Source: Solimonas fluminis
Lineage (GTDB): Bacteria > Pseudomonadota > Gammaproteobacteria > Nevskiales > Nevskiaceae
Length of the DNA: 64,000 nucleotides
Reading direction: 5' to 3'
NCBI RefSeq assembly: GCF_002930645.1
Contig: NZ_PSNW01000016.1
Span: 43,884-107,883, forward strand
Positions 1 through 8,192 of this stretch are shown piece by piece (the first letter of the stretch is position 1; each line of letters begins with the position of its first letter). The notes below the pieces were generated by a model. That model did not search any database, was not told the origin of the DNA, and saw nothing but the letters and a program-made list of their open reading frames with translations. A program made the translations under genes and the position numbers.

Positions 1-649
1 CGAGCGCGCGCGGTGACGACGCCATCTCCTCGAGCTGGCTCCAGCCGTTGCGCACGTCTCCCAGCATCACGGAGGGAGAGTGGCGGTAGTAGCTGCCCCA
101 GTAGGCCCGCTCCGTTTCGGGAAGACGCCCGATCGGCGCGGGAGCCATGACGCTGAGCGGCAGGCCCAGCCGGCTGAAGCCGTTGCACAGCCGCGCCGCA
201 CCGGTGAAGACCACCCAGTGGAAGGACTGGCGATGCAGCAGCCGCGTCAGCAGGGGGATCAGTTCGCGCAGCGCACCCGGCGTGGCGCCGGCCAGGTTCC
301 CGACCTCGGCGATATGCCGGCGTGAAACGGCTTCCCCGGCGCGCCGGGAGACCAGCTGCTCCACCGGCTCGTCGAGGTAGCACTCGAGGAACAGGCGCTC
401 CTCCGCGGCGGAGCGCATGCCGAAGGCCGCATGCAGCCGACCGCCGGCGTCGTAGGTGCCGAACAGTCGCGGCATGAAGCGCCGCAGCTCGGCGCCATAG
501 GCGTCCGCGAAGCGCTCGGCGATGAAGCGCTCGAGCAGGAGGCGTTCCTCGCGCTCGGCCAGGCAGAGCCGGACAGCGGACGCCGGAGCGCCTTCGACAG
601 GGGCCGCGCCCGTGCGGGCATCGCCTGCGGTTGGAGCATGGGAGAACAT
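1..649 (-). CDS. T-hemolysin (thermostable hemolysin) family protein, cut by the window edge
   Basis: An open frame of about 216 codons starts at the ATG read from 649 down to 647 and runs off the left edge. The start is supported by a GGAAG-type ribosome site just upstream. Visible blocks match the thermostable hemolysin (T_hemolysin) family: F-M-P-R-L-F-G near the N-terminus, L-F-L-E-C-Y-L-D-E-P, I-A-E-V-G-N-L-A, W-V-V-F-T-G-A, then W-G-S-Y-Y and P-S-V-M-L-G-D near the edge. The fold is thought to resemble acyltransferases of the homoserine-lactone-synthase/GNAT type. Despite the name, the biochemical role is unproven. The C-terminus is outside the window. Confidence 0.8.
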   Translation of the reverse strand, partial: MFSHAPTAGDARTGAAPVEGAPASAVRLCLAEREERLLLERFIAERFADAYGAELRRFMPRLFGTYDAGGRLHAAFGMRSAAEERLFLECYLDEPVEQLVSRRAGEAVSRRHIAEVGNLAGATPGALRELIPLLTRLLHRQSFHWVVFTGAARLCNGFSRLGLPLSVMAPAPIGRLPETERAYWGSYYRHSPSVMLGDVRNGWSQLEEMASSPRAL

Positions 650-841
650 GAAACTCGCTTCCTGGTCTGGACCCGTGGTGGGCCATGCCAGAAGGGGAGC
701 AACGGCGGTGCCAGCCCGGCACCACTGCCTCAAGCGATTGTTAGATAACGGTTTCCAGATGAATTCCCGGCCACGGCGGCCGGCCCCATGGCCGGCAGGA
801 CTTGTCGGGACCGCAAGATCCGTCCGACAAATCTTGCAGGG

Positions 842-1309
842 TCAGCGGCTGCAGTCGACGGGAGTATCCGGCGGCAGCAGCCGCCCTTCGGCATCCACGA
901 GCACCACCGCCCGCACGCGCTCGTCCATCGCGCAGTACGCCAGGTAGCCCATGGCGTTGCCCGTGGCGGCCACGAAGCGCAGCACGGCCGCCTCGGAAGC
1001 CAGCACATGCGGCGGGCGCACGCCATGAAAGTACTGCTCGTTCCAGTAGCCCTCCATCGCCTCGGGCGTCAGGCGCAATACCGATTCGGTGAAGCGGCGA
1101 CGCAGGGGATGGTCGGCCGGCAGATTCACCGGCTCGATACGCCGGCCATCGGGCCAGAGCAGCTTCTTGCGCTTGTAGATCAGCGAGACATCGTCCAGGT
1201 CCAGCGATGCGGCCTGGCGGTCCGCCGGGACGATCACGGCGATCACCGGCTCGGCCGCCTGCGCGAAGACGGCGACGGCGGCCAGCAGCACCAGCAGGAA
1301 CAGGCGCAT
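842..1309 (-). CDS. Small periplasmic PstS-like substrate-binding protein
   Basis: 155 residues with a clear Sec signal peptide (MRLFLLVLLAAVAVFAQAAE, cleavage near residue 19). The mature part resembles the short phosphate-ABC-transporter-type binding domain: a D-V-S-L-I-Y segment, W-P-D-G-R-R, F-T-E-S-V-L, W-N-E-Q-Y-F-H-G, and a late G-Y-L-A-Y segment. At about 135 mature residues it is half the size of a full PstS, as is usual for stand-alone members found beside porins and two-component genes. Its start overlaps the stop of the upstream porin gene by one base (TGATG), so the two are co-translated. A sensory or ligand-presenting role for the adjacent kinase is inference. Confidence 0.75.
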   Translation of the reverse strand: MRLFLLVLLAAVAVFAQAAEPVIAVIVPADRQAASLDLDDVSLIYKRKKLLWPDGRRIEPVNLPADHPLRRRFTESVLRLTPEAMEGYWNEQYFHGVRPPHVLASEAAVLRFVAATGNAMGYLAYCAMDERVRAVVLVDAEGRLLPPDTPVDCSR

Positions 1310-2391
1310 CAGAAGAGCACCGCGAACGACGCCAGCAGTCCGTCGCGGGCGTCGATGTCGTTGTCGGTGGCCCGGCTGTATTCGGCCTTGAACACCAGCC
1401 CCGGACGCGGACGGTAGTTCAGGCCGCCCAGGTAGACATTGAGATCGCGCGTGGCGGCGGTGTCGCGGAAGGTCTCGTAGCGGGCGACGGCGAACAGGCG
1501 CTCGCCCAGCGGGGCCGCCAGCTGCAGGTAGCCGCCCTGCTCGTCGCGCTCGGCATTGGTCAGGCTGGTGATCCGGTAGGCGAACTCGCCTGTCAGTTCG
1601 TAGCGCTGCCAGTTCCACTGGAAGTCGGCACCGTAGAGGCGACGGCGCTGGTCGGCGCTGCTGTCCAGCTCGAAGTCGACGAAGGACAGGCCGACGCTGA
1701 GCTGCGGCAGGATTTCCGTGGACAGATGGAGGCCGTAGGCTTCTTCGAAGGTATCGAGTTCGGGATTGGGAAACAGCTCCTGGCCGGGCGAGCCGTAGAT
1801 CGAATACTCCAGGCCCCGCGGCAGCCAGGGCAGCACACCGGTGAGCATCGCGCCGGTGGCGTTCACCGGGAACGTGGCCTCGGTGATCAAGGGACGCGAG
1901 GTGGTCCAGACCAGCGGCGCCGCATGGATCAGGTTCCAGTGGCCGACGGGCGTCAGGAACTTGCCGAGCCGCAGCTTGAGCGAGTCGCTGTAGCGGTAGT
2001 CGAAGTAGAAGCGCTCCAGGCCGAGATAGGCGTCGTCCACGGTGATCTCGTCGGAGGTGGCCAGGAAGCCATCCTCCAGCTCGACCTCGGTGAAGAATTG
2101 CCAGCGCCCGCCGCCGTCCCACCACAGGAATCCGCTCAGCGCGTCCAGACCTGCGCGCCAGTCAGGATCGCCCGGCGCGCCGCCGGTACCGTCGTAGGCC
2201 ATCACCGCGTAGCCACCCGCGGTGAAGCCGCTGTCGCCCAGCACGATCCCCTGGCCGAGGCGATAGCCCGGCGCCGGATTCCCCTGCACGGCCGCGGCCT
2301 GTTCTTCAACGGCCTGCGCCAGGACGGCCGGACAGGCGAAGGCCAGCGACCATGCCGCCGCACGCAAAAGCGAATCAAACCTGTTCAGCAT
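1309..2391 (-). CDS. Outer-membrane beta-barrel porin-like protein
   Basis: 360 residues with an N-terminal signal peptide (about residues 1-26, ending A-L-A-Q-A). The body is rich in alternating aromatic/polar strands and ends in S-F-A-V-L-F; a terminal Phe is typical of outer-membrane barrels. A central L-R-L-G-K-F-L-T-P-V-G-H-W-N block is characteristic of phosphate-selective-porin-like and related barrels that lie next to small PstS-like proteins. It is the first gene of a two-gene minus-strand unit and is divergent from the kinase gene, with only 45 bases between start codons, so promoters must be shared or overlapping. The substrate is unknown. Confidence 0.75.
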   Translation of the reverse strand: MLNRFDSLLRAAAWSLAFACPAVLAQAVEEQAAAVQGNPAPGYRLGQGIVLGDSGFTAGGYAVMAYDGTGGAPGDPDWRAGLDALSGFLWWDGGGRWQFFTEVELEDGFLATSDEITVDDAYLGLERFYFDYRYSDSLKLRLGKFLTPVGHWNLIHAAPLVWTTSRPLITEATFPVNATGAMLTGVLPWLPRGLEYSIYGSPGQELFPNPELDTFEEAYGLHLSTEILPQLSVGLSFVDFELDSSADQRRRLYGADFQWNWQRYELTGEFAYRITSLTNAERDEQGGYLQLAAPLGERLFAVARYETFRDTAATRDLNVYLGGLNYRPRPGLVFKAEYSRATDNDIDARDGLLASFAVLF

Positions 2392-2436
2392 CGAGGACTG
2401 CCGCTCAAACCCGGGAAAGACTTACTCTAGCGCACC

Positions 2437-4203
2437 GTGACGATTCGCCGAATCCTGTTGTTCGCCTTCCTGCTGGTCAGCCTGCTGCCGGCGGTAGCGT
2501 TGACGCGCCTCGCCTTCGACCGCAGCCGCGCGGCGATGCTGGGCGAGATCGAGCAAGGCGTCATGCGCAGTACCGCGGCGGTTTCGGCCGAGGCGGACCA
2601 GCTGCTCTACGAGCGGCTGCTCAACGCCACGACCTGGAATCACCTGGAAGTCATGCAGGACCTGCGGATCGACGACGTCGACAAGCGCCTGTCCTCCTTC
2701 CTGTCGGAGATGAAGCTCCGCTATGGCGGCACCTACCGCGCGCTCCATGCCGTCGACGCCCAGGGCCGCATCGTCGCCAGCAGCGATGCCGCGCGCATCG
2801 GCCAGGTCCATGCCGCGCCGAGGCCCTGGGCCCAGGCGGCGCTGCCCGGCGGACTGGTGCGCGTGGAACGGCCGCGCAAAGAGGCCGAGGGCCGGATCAT
2901 GCTGCTGAGGGTGGCGATTCCATCCCAGTTCGAGGATGGCGACGCCGGCGACCTGCTGCTGGAATTCGACTGGGCGGCGATGCAGGCCGTGCTGGACCAT
3001 GCGTCCGACGCCACCCGGCAACTGCTGCTGGTGGATACCGGGGGCCTGCCCCTGGGGGCCTCGTCGGGCCTGTTGCCGCAGATCGACCGGGACCGCTCGC
3101 TGCCCGCCGGCTGGTGGCCGCCGCCCGGGGGCCTGCATGCCTTCGACCGCGATGGACATCCCTATGCGGAAGGCGCCGTGATCGTCGGCCACGCCCGTTC
3201 GCCCGGCCTCGGCCGCTTCCCCGGACTGGGATGGTCCTACCTGATGCTGCAGTCGAGGCAGGTGGCGCTGGCGCCGGTGCAGCGCATGGCCTGGGCCTTC
3301 GCCGGGCTGCTCGCGGTCACGGCACTGGTCACCATCCTGGCCTCGCTGCTGGTGGCCGGCAAGATCGCCCGGCCGGTCCTGGCATTGACCGACTTCACGC
3401 GGCGCTATGCGCAACCCAGCGAACGGCCGCAATTGCCGGAGGGCGGCCCCGCCGAGATCGGCGAACTGGGACGCAGCTTCGTCAGGCTGGTGGATGACCT
3501 GGCGCACTCGCAGCAGACCCTGGCGCAGGCCTCGAAGCTGGCGGCCGTGGGCGAAGTGACGGCCTTGCTGGCGCACGAGGTGCGGACACCGCTTGGCATC
3601 CTGCGCAGCTCCGCCCAGACGCTGCGCCAGGAAGAAGGCCTGGGCCCCGAGGCCAGGGAACTGCTGCAGATCATCGACAGCGAGACCGGACGCCTGAACC
3701 GCCTGGTCAGCTCGCTGCTCGACAGCGCGCGCACGCGCAGCCCGCAGTTCGCGGCGGTGGACCTGCATGCGCTGGCGCGCCACGCGGCGACCTTGCTGAA
3801 TACGCAGCTGCGTGACCGCCGCATCCGCTTCGAGCTCGATCTCCAGGCGAGCCAGAGCATGCTCGACGCCGACGGCGAGCAGCTGACGCAGGTGCTGCTG
3901 AACCTGACGATGAACGCGCTGCAGATCCTGCCGCCGGAGGGACGCATCGAGATCGCCAGCCGCAACGAGCCCGGGCGCCTGCTGGTGGAGGTATCGGACG
4001 ACGGCCCGGGCATCGCGGCGGCCGACCGCGGCCGCATCTTCGACCCCTTCGTCTTCAAGCGCGAAGGCGGACTGGGCCTGGGCCTGGCGGTGGTCCGGCA
4101 GATCCTGCGCCAGCACGGCGGGGACATCTCCGCCGGCGAGAGCCGCCTCGGCGGTGCCTGCTTCCGCTTCTGGCTGCCGCTTCAAGGAACCCGTATCCCA
4201 TGA
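2437..4203 (+). CDS. Membrane sensor histidine kinase (NtrB/DctB-like architecture)
   Basis: 588 residues from a GTG start. Transmembrane helix 1 lies at about residues 5-24 and helix 2 at about 285-307. The roughly 260-residue loop between them is probably a periplasmic Cache-like sensor. A HAMP-type linker follows (about 310-360), then the H-box A-H-E-V-R-T-P-L-G with phospho-acceptor His380. An N box (N-L-T-M-N-A-L-Q), a G1 box (D-D-G-P-G-I) and a G2 box (G-G-L-G-L-G-L) form a complete ATPase domain. It overlaps the response-regulator gene by four bases (ATGA), so the pair is co-translated. The ligand is not evident; the divergent porin/PstS-like genes suggest a solute or anion cue. Confidence 0.9.
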   Translation: MTIRRILLFAFLLVSLLPAVALTRLAFDRSRAAMLGEIEQGVMRSTAAVSAEADQLLYERLLNATTWNHLEVMQDLRIDDVDKRLSSFLSEMKLRYGGTYRALHAVDAQGRIVASSDAARIGQVHAAPRPWAQAALPGGLVRVERPRKEAEGRIMLLRVAIPSQFEDGDAGDLLLEFDWAAMQAVLDHASDATRQLLLVDTGGLPLGASSGLLPQIDRDRSLPAGWWPPPGGLHAFDRDGHPYAEGAVIVGHARSPGLGRFPGLGWSYLMLQSRQVALAPVQRMAWAFAGLLAVTALVTILASLLVAGKIARPVLALTDFTRRYAQPSERPQLPEGGPAEIGELGRSFVRLVDDLAHSQQTLAQASKLAAVGEVTALLAHEVRTPLGILRSSAQTLRQEEGLGPEARELLQIIDSETGRLNRLVSSLLDSARTRSPQFAAVDLHALARHAATLLNTQLRDRRIRFELDLQASQSMLDADGEQLTQVLLNLTMNALQILPPEGRIEIASRNEPGRLLVEVSDDGPGIAAADRGRIFDPFVFKREGGLGLGLAVVRQILRQHGGDISAGESRLGGACFRFWLPLQGTRIP

Positions 4204-5576
4204 ACAAGAGACGCGTCCTGGTCGTGGACGACGAAGCCAACATGCGGCGCGTGCTGGAGATCATGCTGTCGCGCCGCGGCTACCGCACGCTCAGCGCCGA
4301 GGACGGCCGCCAGGCGCTCGCGATGGCGCAGGCGCACCCGGTCGACCTGGTGATCAGCGACCTGCGCATGCCCGGCATGAACGGCATCGAGCTGCTGCGC
4401 GAACTGCGCGCGGCCGGCAACGACCTGCCCCTGATCATCATCACGGCCCAGGGCAGCATCGAGAGCGCCGTGGAGGCCATGCGCCTGGGTGCCTGCGACT
4501 ACCTGCTGCGCCCCTTCGACAACGAGGCCCTGGATCTCGCCATCGGGCGCGTATTCGCGGTGCACGAGATGCAGCAGCAGAACCAGTTCCTGCGCGGCGA
4601 GGTGGACCGCGGCTGGGACGGCCTGGTCGGCACGGGAGCTGCGATGCAGCGCGTGCGCCAGCAGATCGCGCAGGTGGCCCCCACCCGCGCCAGCGTGCTG
4701 CTGACCGGCGAGACCGGCACCGGCAAGGAGGTGGTCGCGCGGGCGATCCACCGCGCGTCGCCGCGCGGGGAAGGCCTGTTCGTTCCGATCAACTGTGCCG
4801 CGATACCGGCCGACATCCTGGAAAGCGAGCTGTTCGGCCATGAGAAGGGCGCCTTCACCGGTGCGCTGAAGGACCGCGTCGGCAAGTTCGAGCTGGCCCA
4901 GGGCGGCACGGTCTTCCTGGACGAGATCACGGAGATGCCGATCGCGCTGCAGGCCAAGCTGCTGCGGGTGCTGCAGGAGGGCGTGATCGAGCGGCTGGGA
5001 GGCAATACCCCGATCGAACTGGACCTGCGGGTGATCGCGGCCACCAACCGCGTACCGCGCCAGGCGGTACGCGAGGGGCTGATGCGGGAAGACCTGTACT
5101 ACCGCCTCAACGTCTTCAGCATCGAACTGCCGCCGCTGCGCGACCGCCTGGAGGACCTGGCGGCCCTGGTTCGCCATTTCCTGGACGGCCTCCACCGGGG
5201 AGCCCGCCCTCACCCCGGGATCACCACCCAGGCCCTGGAGTACCTGCAGCAGTACCGCTGGCCCGGCAACATCCGCGAACTGGGCAACATGGTGGAGCGC
5301 GCCAATATCCTGAGCGGCGGCGGCCCCCTGGACCTGGCGCATTTCCCGCTGGATGAAGCGGGGACCGATGCCCTGCCCAATGCCCCGGACAGCGCCACCC
5401 TGCCGGCCAGCCTGGATCTGGAGGCCGCGGTCCAGGACCTGGAAATGCGCATGATCGGCGAAGCCCTGGCCCAGTCCGGCGGCAACAAGACCCGGGCTGC
5501 GCAGCTGCTGAGGATCAGCGAGCGCTCGATCTGGTACAAGCTGAAGAAGTACCGGCTGGGAGCCAATGCGGAGTAG
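4200..5576 (+). CDS. Sigma-54-dependent NtrC-family response regulator
   Basis: 458 residues. An N-terminal receiver domain carries the acidic pair D10-D11, phospho-acceptor Asp54 (S-D-L-R-M-P-G-M) and the later T and K positions. A central AAA+ domain has a Walker A G-E-T-G-T-G-K-E, the sigma-54-contacting G-A-F-T-G-A loop and Walker B G-G-T-V-F-L-D-E. A C-terminal Fis-type helix-turn-helix ends in N-K-T-R-A-A-Q-L-L-R-I-S. All three modules are intact. It overlaps the kinase gene by four bases. It should activate sigma-54 promoters; the porin unit opposite is the nearest candidate target, but I did not find a convincing -24/-12 element in the 45-base divergent gap. Confidence 0.93.
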   Translation: MNKRRVLVVDDEANMRRVLEIMLSRRGYRTLSAEDGRQALAMAQAHPVDLVISDLRMPGMNGIELLRELRAAGNDLPLIIITAQGSIESAVEAMRLGACDYLLRPFDNEALDLAIGRVFAVHEMQQQNQFLRGEVDRGWDGLVGTGAAMQRVRQQIAQVAPTRASVLLTGETGTGKEVVARAIHRASPRGEGLFVPINCAAIPADILESELFGHEKGAFTGALKDRVGKFELAQGGTVFLDEITEMPIALQAKLLRVLQEGVIERLGGNTPIELDLRVIAATNRVPRQAVREGLMREDLYYRLNVFSIELPPLRDRLEDLAALVRHFLDGLHRGARPHPGITTQALEYLQQYRWPGNIRELGNMVERANILSGGGPLDLAHFPLDEAGTDALPNAPDSATLPASLDLEAAVQDLEMRMIGEALAQSGGNKTRAAQLLRISERSIWYKLKKYRLGANAE

Positions 5577-5711
5577 GCGCTCGACGCCGGTCGAACCAGG
5601 GCGGTCAAAGGCGGTAGTGACGATGGTCATCCCGAGGCTCCTCCCGGCGGGACTCCTCGGTTACTGCGCCCCCAGCCCGCGGGACGCCGGGAGGGGATCG
5701 GCCTCGCTGCC

Positions 5712-6206
5712 CTAGCCTCGCCGCTGCCTGGCCTGGAGCTTCGCGTACAGGTAGCGGCCGATGCGCATCCACAGCGGCATGCCAAGCGTGTAGCACAGCT
5801 CCTGACGCCGGCTCGCGATGCGCCACCCCTGCTCGCCCCGGACGTAGCGGTCGTGGTACCAGATGCCGAACACCACCGTCCGGGTACCGACCCCCAGCAG
5901 GTTCCGGATCACCATCGGGTTGTAGCAGGCCACCTGCCCGGTGGCCTGGTCGCCAGCGATCTCGAAACGGAAGTTCCCCATGAGATGCATGTGGCTCCGG
6001 AAGAACGACAGGGACTTCGCCAGCCAGGGCTTTATCTCGGCGTAGGGCGCGTCGATGCCGCCCGTGGCGCTGTAGTCGATCCGCGCGTCGGGCAGGAACA
6101 CGCTGTCGAGCCTGTCCCACTGGCGGGCATCGATCGCATTGGCGTACTCGATGGCGAGGTCTTCGAGTGCGATGCGGTCCTGCAGCTTGGCGTTGGCTTG
6201 GGTCAT
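5712..6206 (-). CDS. SnoaL-like / NTF2-fold protein
   Basis: 164 residues from the ATG at 6206; a longer in-frame extension upstream has no protein-like character and was rejected. The N-terminal A-L-E-D-L-A-I-E-Y-A-N-A-I-D plus D-S-V-F-L-P-D-A-R-I-D-Y is the usual opening of SnoaL-like polyketide-cyclase/ring-hydroxylating-beta family members. Later segments H-L-M-G-N-F-R-F-E and W-Y-H-D-R-Y-V-R fit the same cone-shaped fold. Such proteins act as isomerases, dehydratases or small-molecule binders, so the function cannot be assigned. It is a single gene on the minus strand, convergent with the response regulator. Confidence 0.8.
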   Translation of the reverse strand: MTQANAKLQDRIALEDLAIEYANAIDARQWDRLDSVFLPDARIDYSATGGIDAPYAEIKPWLAKSLSFFRSHMHLMGNFRFEIAGDQATGQVACYNPMVIRNLLGVGTRTVVFGIWYHDRYVRGEQGWRIASRRQELCYTLGMPLWMRIGRYLYAKLQARQRRG

Positions 6207-6391
6207 CGGACGGTCCCCACCGGCTCTACGGGTCTTGTGACGGCAGGGTATGCCGCTGCTCGGGGTGAGGACGTCGTCTGGCCGGACGACTTTCCTTCGA
6301 AAGCTTGGAGGCCGTGTTGGGATAGAACCCGGCGATTTCACTGACCGCCTTGTGCCAATTCTCACCGATCACGAACGACCACTTCCGGGAC

Positions 6392-6440
6392 GCTTAACGC
6401 CCAGGTTCAGGGGCGGCCTCGCCGAGCCCCGCCCGATAAC
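6392..6440. repeat. Truncated attC-like site (site a)
   Basis: GCTTAAC (6392-6398) matches the RYYYAAC R box. It is followed by GCCCAGGTTCAGGGGCGG and GCCTCGCCGAG, the same L-box and loop sequence as the complete site at 9209-9276. The matching second half (GAACCTG and GTTAAGC) is absent; the sequence diverges after CCCCGCCC. From 6367 the block plus its flank resembles 9184 onward at roughly 50 of 60 positions. It is interpreted as a broken end of the cassette array. Confidence 0.5.
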
Positions 6441-6471
6441 GCTCAGGCGGCAATGCTGCCTCCGCGCTCCA

Positions 6472-7101
6472 TCACCGTGCGGAAAATATCGCAGCAAGAT
6501 CTCGCTTTTGGCCGCGCAATTCCCCCATAGAAATGGCTTGATCGATCGTTAGCATTCCTGCAGCAAGTCCCAAAATGACCCTAGCCTCCGCGCGAAATAC
6601 CGACTCGGGTTTCTGGCTCTCATTGAGCACGACTCGGCTCCCCATTTCGTCGACTTTTACAGTGAGGACTGCACCGTCGACTTCCAGGCCCGCAACGGCC
6701 GGTTCCTCGAACCGCCTTCCGAGTAACAGTGATTCGACGGCTACCACCAACCAATGCGGCTGAAAGCTATCTCCCTTCGGACCCGACACCATGAGGGGCC
6801 TGCTCCAGTTCACCAGCGCTGCTATCGCGCCGCGAAGTTCACTCCCCCAAGGGGTGAGCGCATAGGCAACGCCATTGGTGTGGGTATCGAGTTGACGTTG
6901 TACGACACCGGCTTCTTCCAATTCCCGCAGGCGCTCTGCGAGCAGATTGGTGGAAATTCGCGGCAAGCCGGCCTGTAGCTGGCCGTATCTGGCTGGGCCA
7001 ATCAACAGCTCGCGCACGATCAGCAGGCTCCACCGGCTGCTAACGATATCGAGAGCCCGCGCCAATCCGCAGTACTGCCCGTACGACCGTTTAGTCTCCA
7101 T
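6472..7101 (-). CDS. HxlR-type winged-helix transcriptional regulator with C-terminal ligand domain
   Basis: 209 residues. The first 95 residues are a classic HxlR/MarR-like winged helix: C-x-x-A-R-A-L-D-I-V-S-S-R-W-S-L-L-I-V-R-E near the N-terminus, then R-Y-G-Q-L, G-I-P-like recognition region with S-T-N-L-L-A-E-R-L-R-E-L-E, and a wing ending Y-A-L-T-P-W-G. The remaining part (about 100-209) is an SCP2-like or ligand-binding extension seen in longer HxlR proteins. It is divergent from the hydrolase/GST pair across a 119-base gap holding an inverted repeat, so local autorepression and control of that pair are likely. Confidence 0.85.
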   Translation of the reverse strand: METKRSYGQYCGLARALDIVSSRWSLLIVRELLIGPARYGQLQAGLPRISTNLLAERLRELEEAGVVQRQLDTHTNGVAYALTPWGSELRGAIAALVNWSRPLMVSGPKGDSFQPHWLVVAVESLLLGRRFEEPAVAGLEVDGAVLTVKVDEMGSRVVLNESQKPESVFRAEARVILGLAAGMLTIDQAISMGELRGQKRDLAAIFSAR

Positions 7102-7153
7102 TAGTCCCTTAGCCTTAGCCGCGGCGGATTAGCGATGCCGTCCAATCATACTT

Positions 7154-7190
7154 CACTTTCTATTGTTAACTTCAAAATAAAGTGTATTGT
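7154..7190 (+). promoter_or_regulatory. Probable promoter/operator between HxlR regulator and hydrolase
   Basis: An AT-rich island in the 119-base divergent gap contains the inverted arms CACTTT (7154-7159) and AAAGTG (7179-7184). A possible -35 TTGTTA (7163-7168) and -10 TATTGT (7185-7190) with 16-base spacing point toward the hydrolase. An HxlR dimer bound to the arms would cover this promoter. This is inferred from the layout only. Confidence 0.4.
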
Positions 7191-7220
7191 GGATGGCGAG
7201 CAAACACGGCAGGGGGCGGC

Positions 7221-8192
7221 ATGACGACCGCGAGCGAACGTCCGGCATGGGTAGATAGCGAGTTGTTCCCCTTCAAAAGCCGCTTTGTTGAAGTGGACGG
7301 TAACCTCGTGCATTACGTCGACGAGGGGTCGGGGCCGGTTTTGCTGATGCTGCACGGCAACCCGGTCTGGTCCTTTGTATGGCGAGAAGTGATCCTCGCT
7401 TTGAGGGACCGGTTCCGATGCATTGCCCTCGACTTTCCAGGATTCGGATTGTCCACCGGCGCCCCCGGCTATACCTACCTGGCCGAGGACCACGCACGGC
7501 TGCTTGTGACCTTTCTTGATCGCCTCGAACTCAATGGGATTACTCTGGTGGCCCACAACTGGGGAGGACCTTTTGGTTTATATGCGGCACAGCAGCAACC
7601 GCATAGGTTCGAGCGCTTCATCTTGACCAATACGTGGGCATGGCCGCTGAACGGTGATCTCAGCAGCGAGATCTTCTCCCGCGGCATGGGTGGGTCGATC
7701 GGACGAGCGATGGTCAGCCACTTCAATCTATTGATCGACTACTTCATCCCGTCCGCGCACAAGCGGCGGAAGCTGTCTCAAGGAGAGATGCGTCACTACC
7801 GCGAGGCGATGCCGACACCGGAGCGTCGCTACCCTTGCGCCATACTTCCCCGGGAACTCATCGGTGCTCATAGGTTCTTCACGGACCTGGCCACCCGACT
7901 CGATTCGATCAAAGATCTTCCTACGCTGATCCTATGGGCTGACAAGGACCCGATCTTCACTGAGAAGTATCGTGAGCGCTGCGAAGCCATCTTTCAAAAC
8001 CATTCCACGAAGGTACTGCGCGGCGCTGGCCATTTCCTGCAATCTGATGCGCCTTCTGAATTCAGTGAAGCCATCAACAACTGGTGGAATGCCTTGGCTG
8101 CTGACAACCCGACACCCTCAGAGCGGCAGCTGGCTTCCCATCCGGCTGACCGCCCCAACGGCAGCACGCTATCCCGAACACGAGAATCGTGA
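7221..8192 (+). CDS. Haloalkane-dehalogenase-like alpha/beta hydrolase with Asn at the nucleophile position
   Basis: 323 residues from the ATG at 7221, which has an AGGGGG ribosome site; an upstream in-frame GTG lacks one. The fold markers of the haloalkane dehalogenase branch are present: H45-G-N-P48 oxyanion/halide loop, D-F-P-G-F-G, and the acid and His of the triad in A-D-K-D-P and G-A-G-H-F-L. At the nucleophile elbow the family has (V/Q)-H-D-W-G; here it reads A-H-N-W-G-G, codon AAC at 7557-7559, giving Asn113. Activity as a dehalogenase is therefore doubtful unless the Asn deamidates. It overlaps the GST gene by one base and is likely controlled by the divergent HxlR regulator. Confidence 0.8.
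   Translation: MTTASERPAWVDSELFPFKSRFVEVDGNLVHYVDEGSGPVLLMLHGNPVWSFVWREVILALRDRFRCIALDFPGFGLSTGAPGYTYLAEDHARLLVTFLDRLELNGITLVAHNWGGPFGLYAAQQQPHRFERFILTNTWAWPLNGDLSSEIFSRGMGGSIGRAMVSHFNLLIDYFIPSAHKRRKLSQGEMRHYREAMPTPERRYPCAILPRELIGAHRFFTDLATRLDSIKDLPTLILWADKDPIFTEKYRERCEAIFQNHSTKVLRGAGHFLQSDAPSEFSEAINNWWNALAADNPTPSERQLASHPADRPNGSTLSRTRES

Noticed and set aside
5630..5665. Hairpin CCGAGG...CCTCGG after the response-regulator gene as a terminator
   Set aside because: The arms are only six bases, widely spaced, and no U-tract follows.
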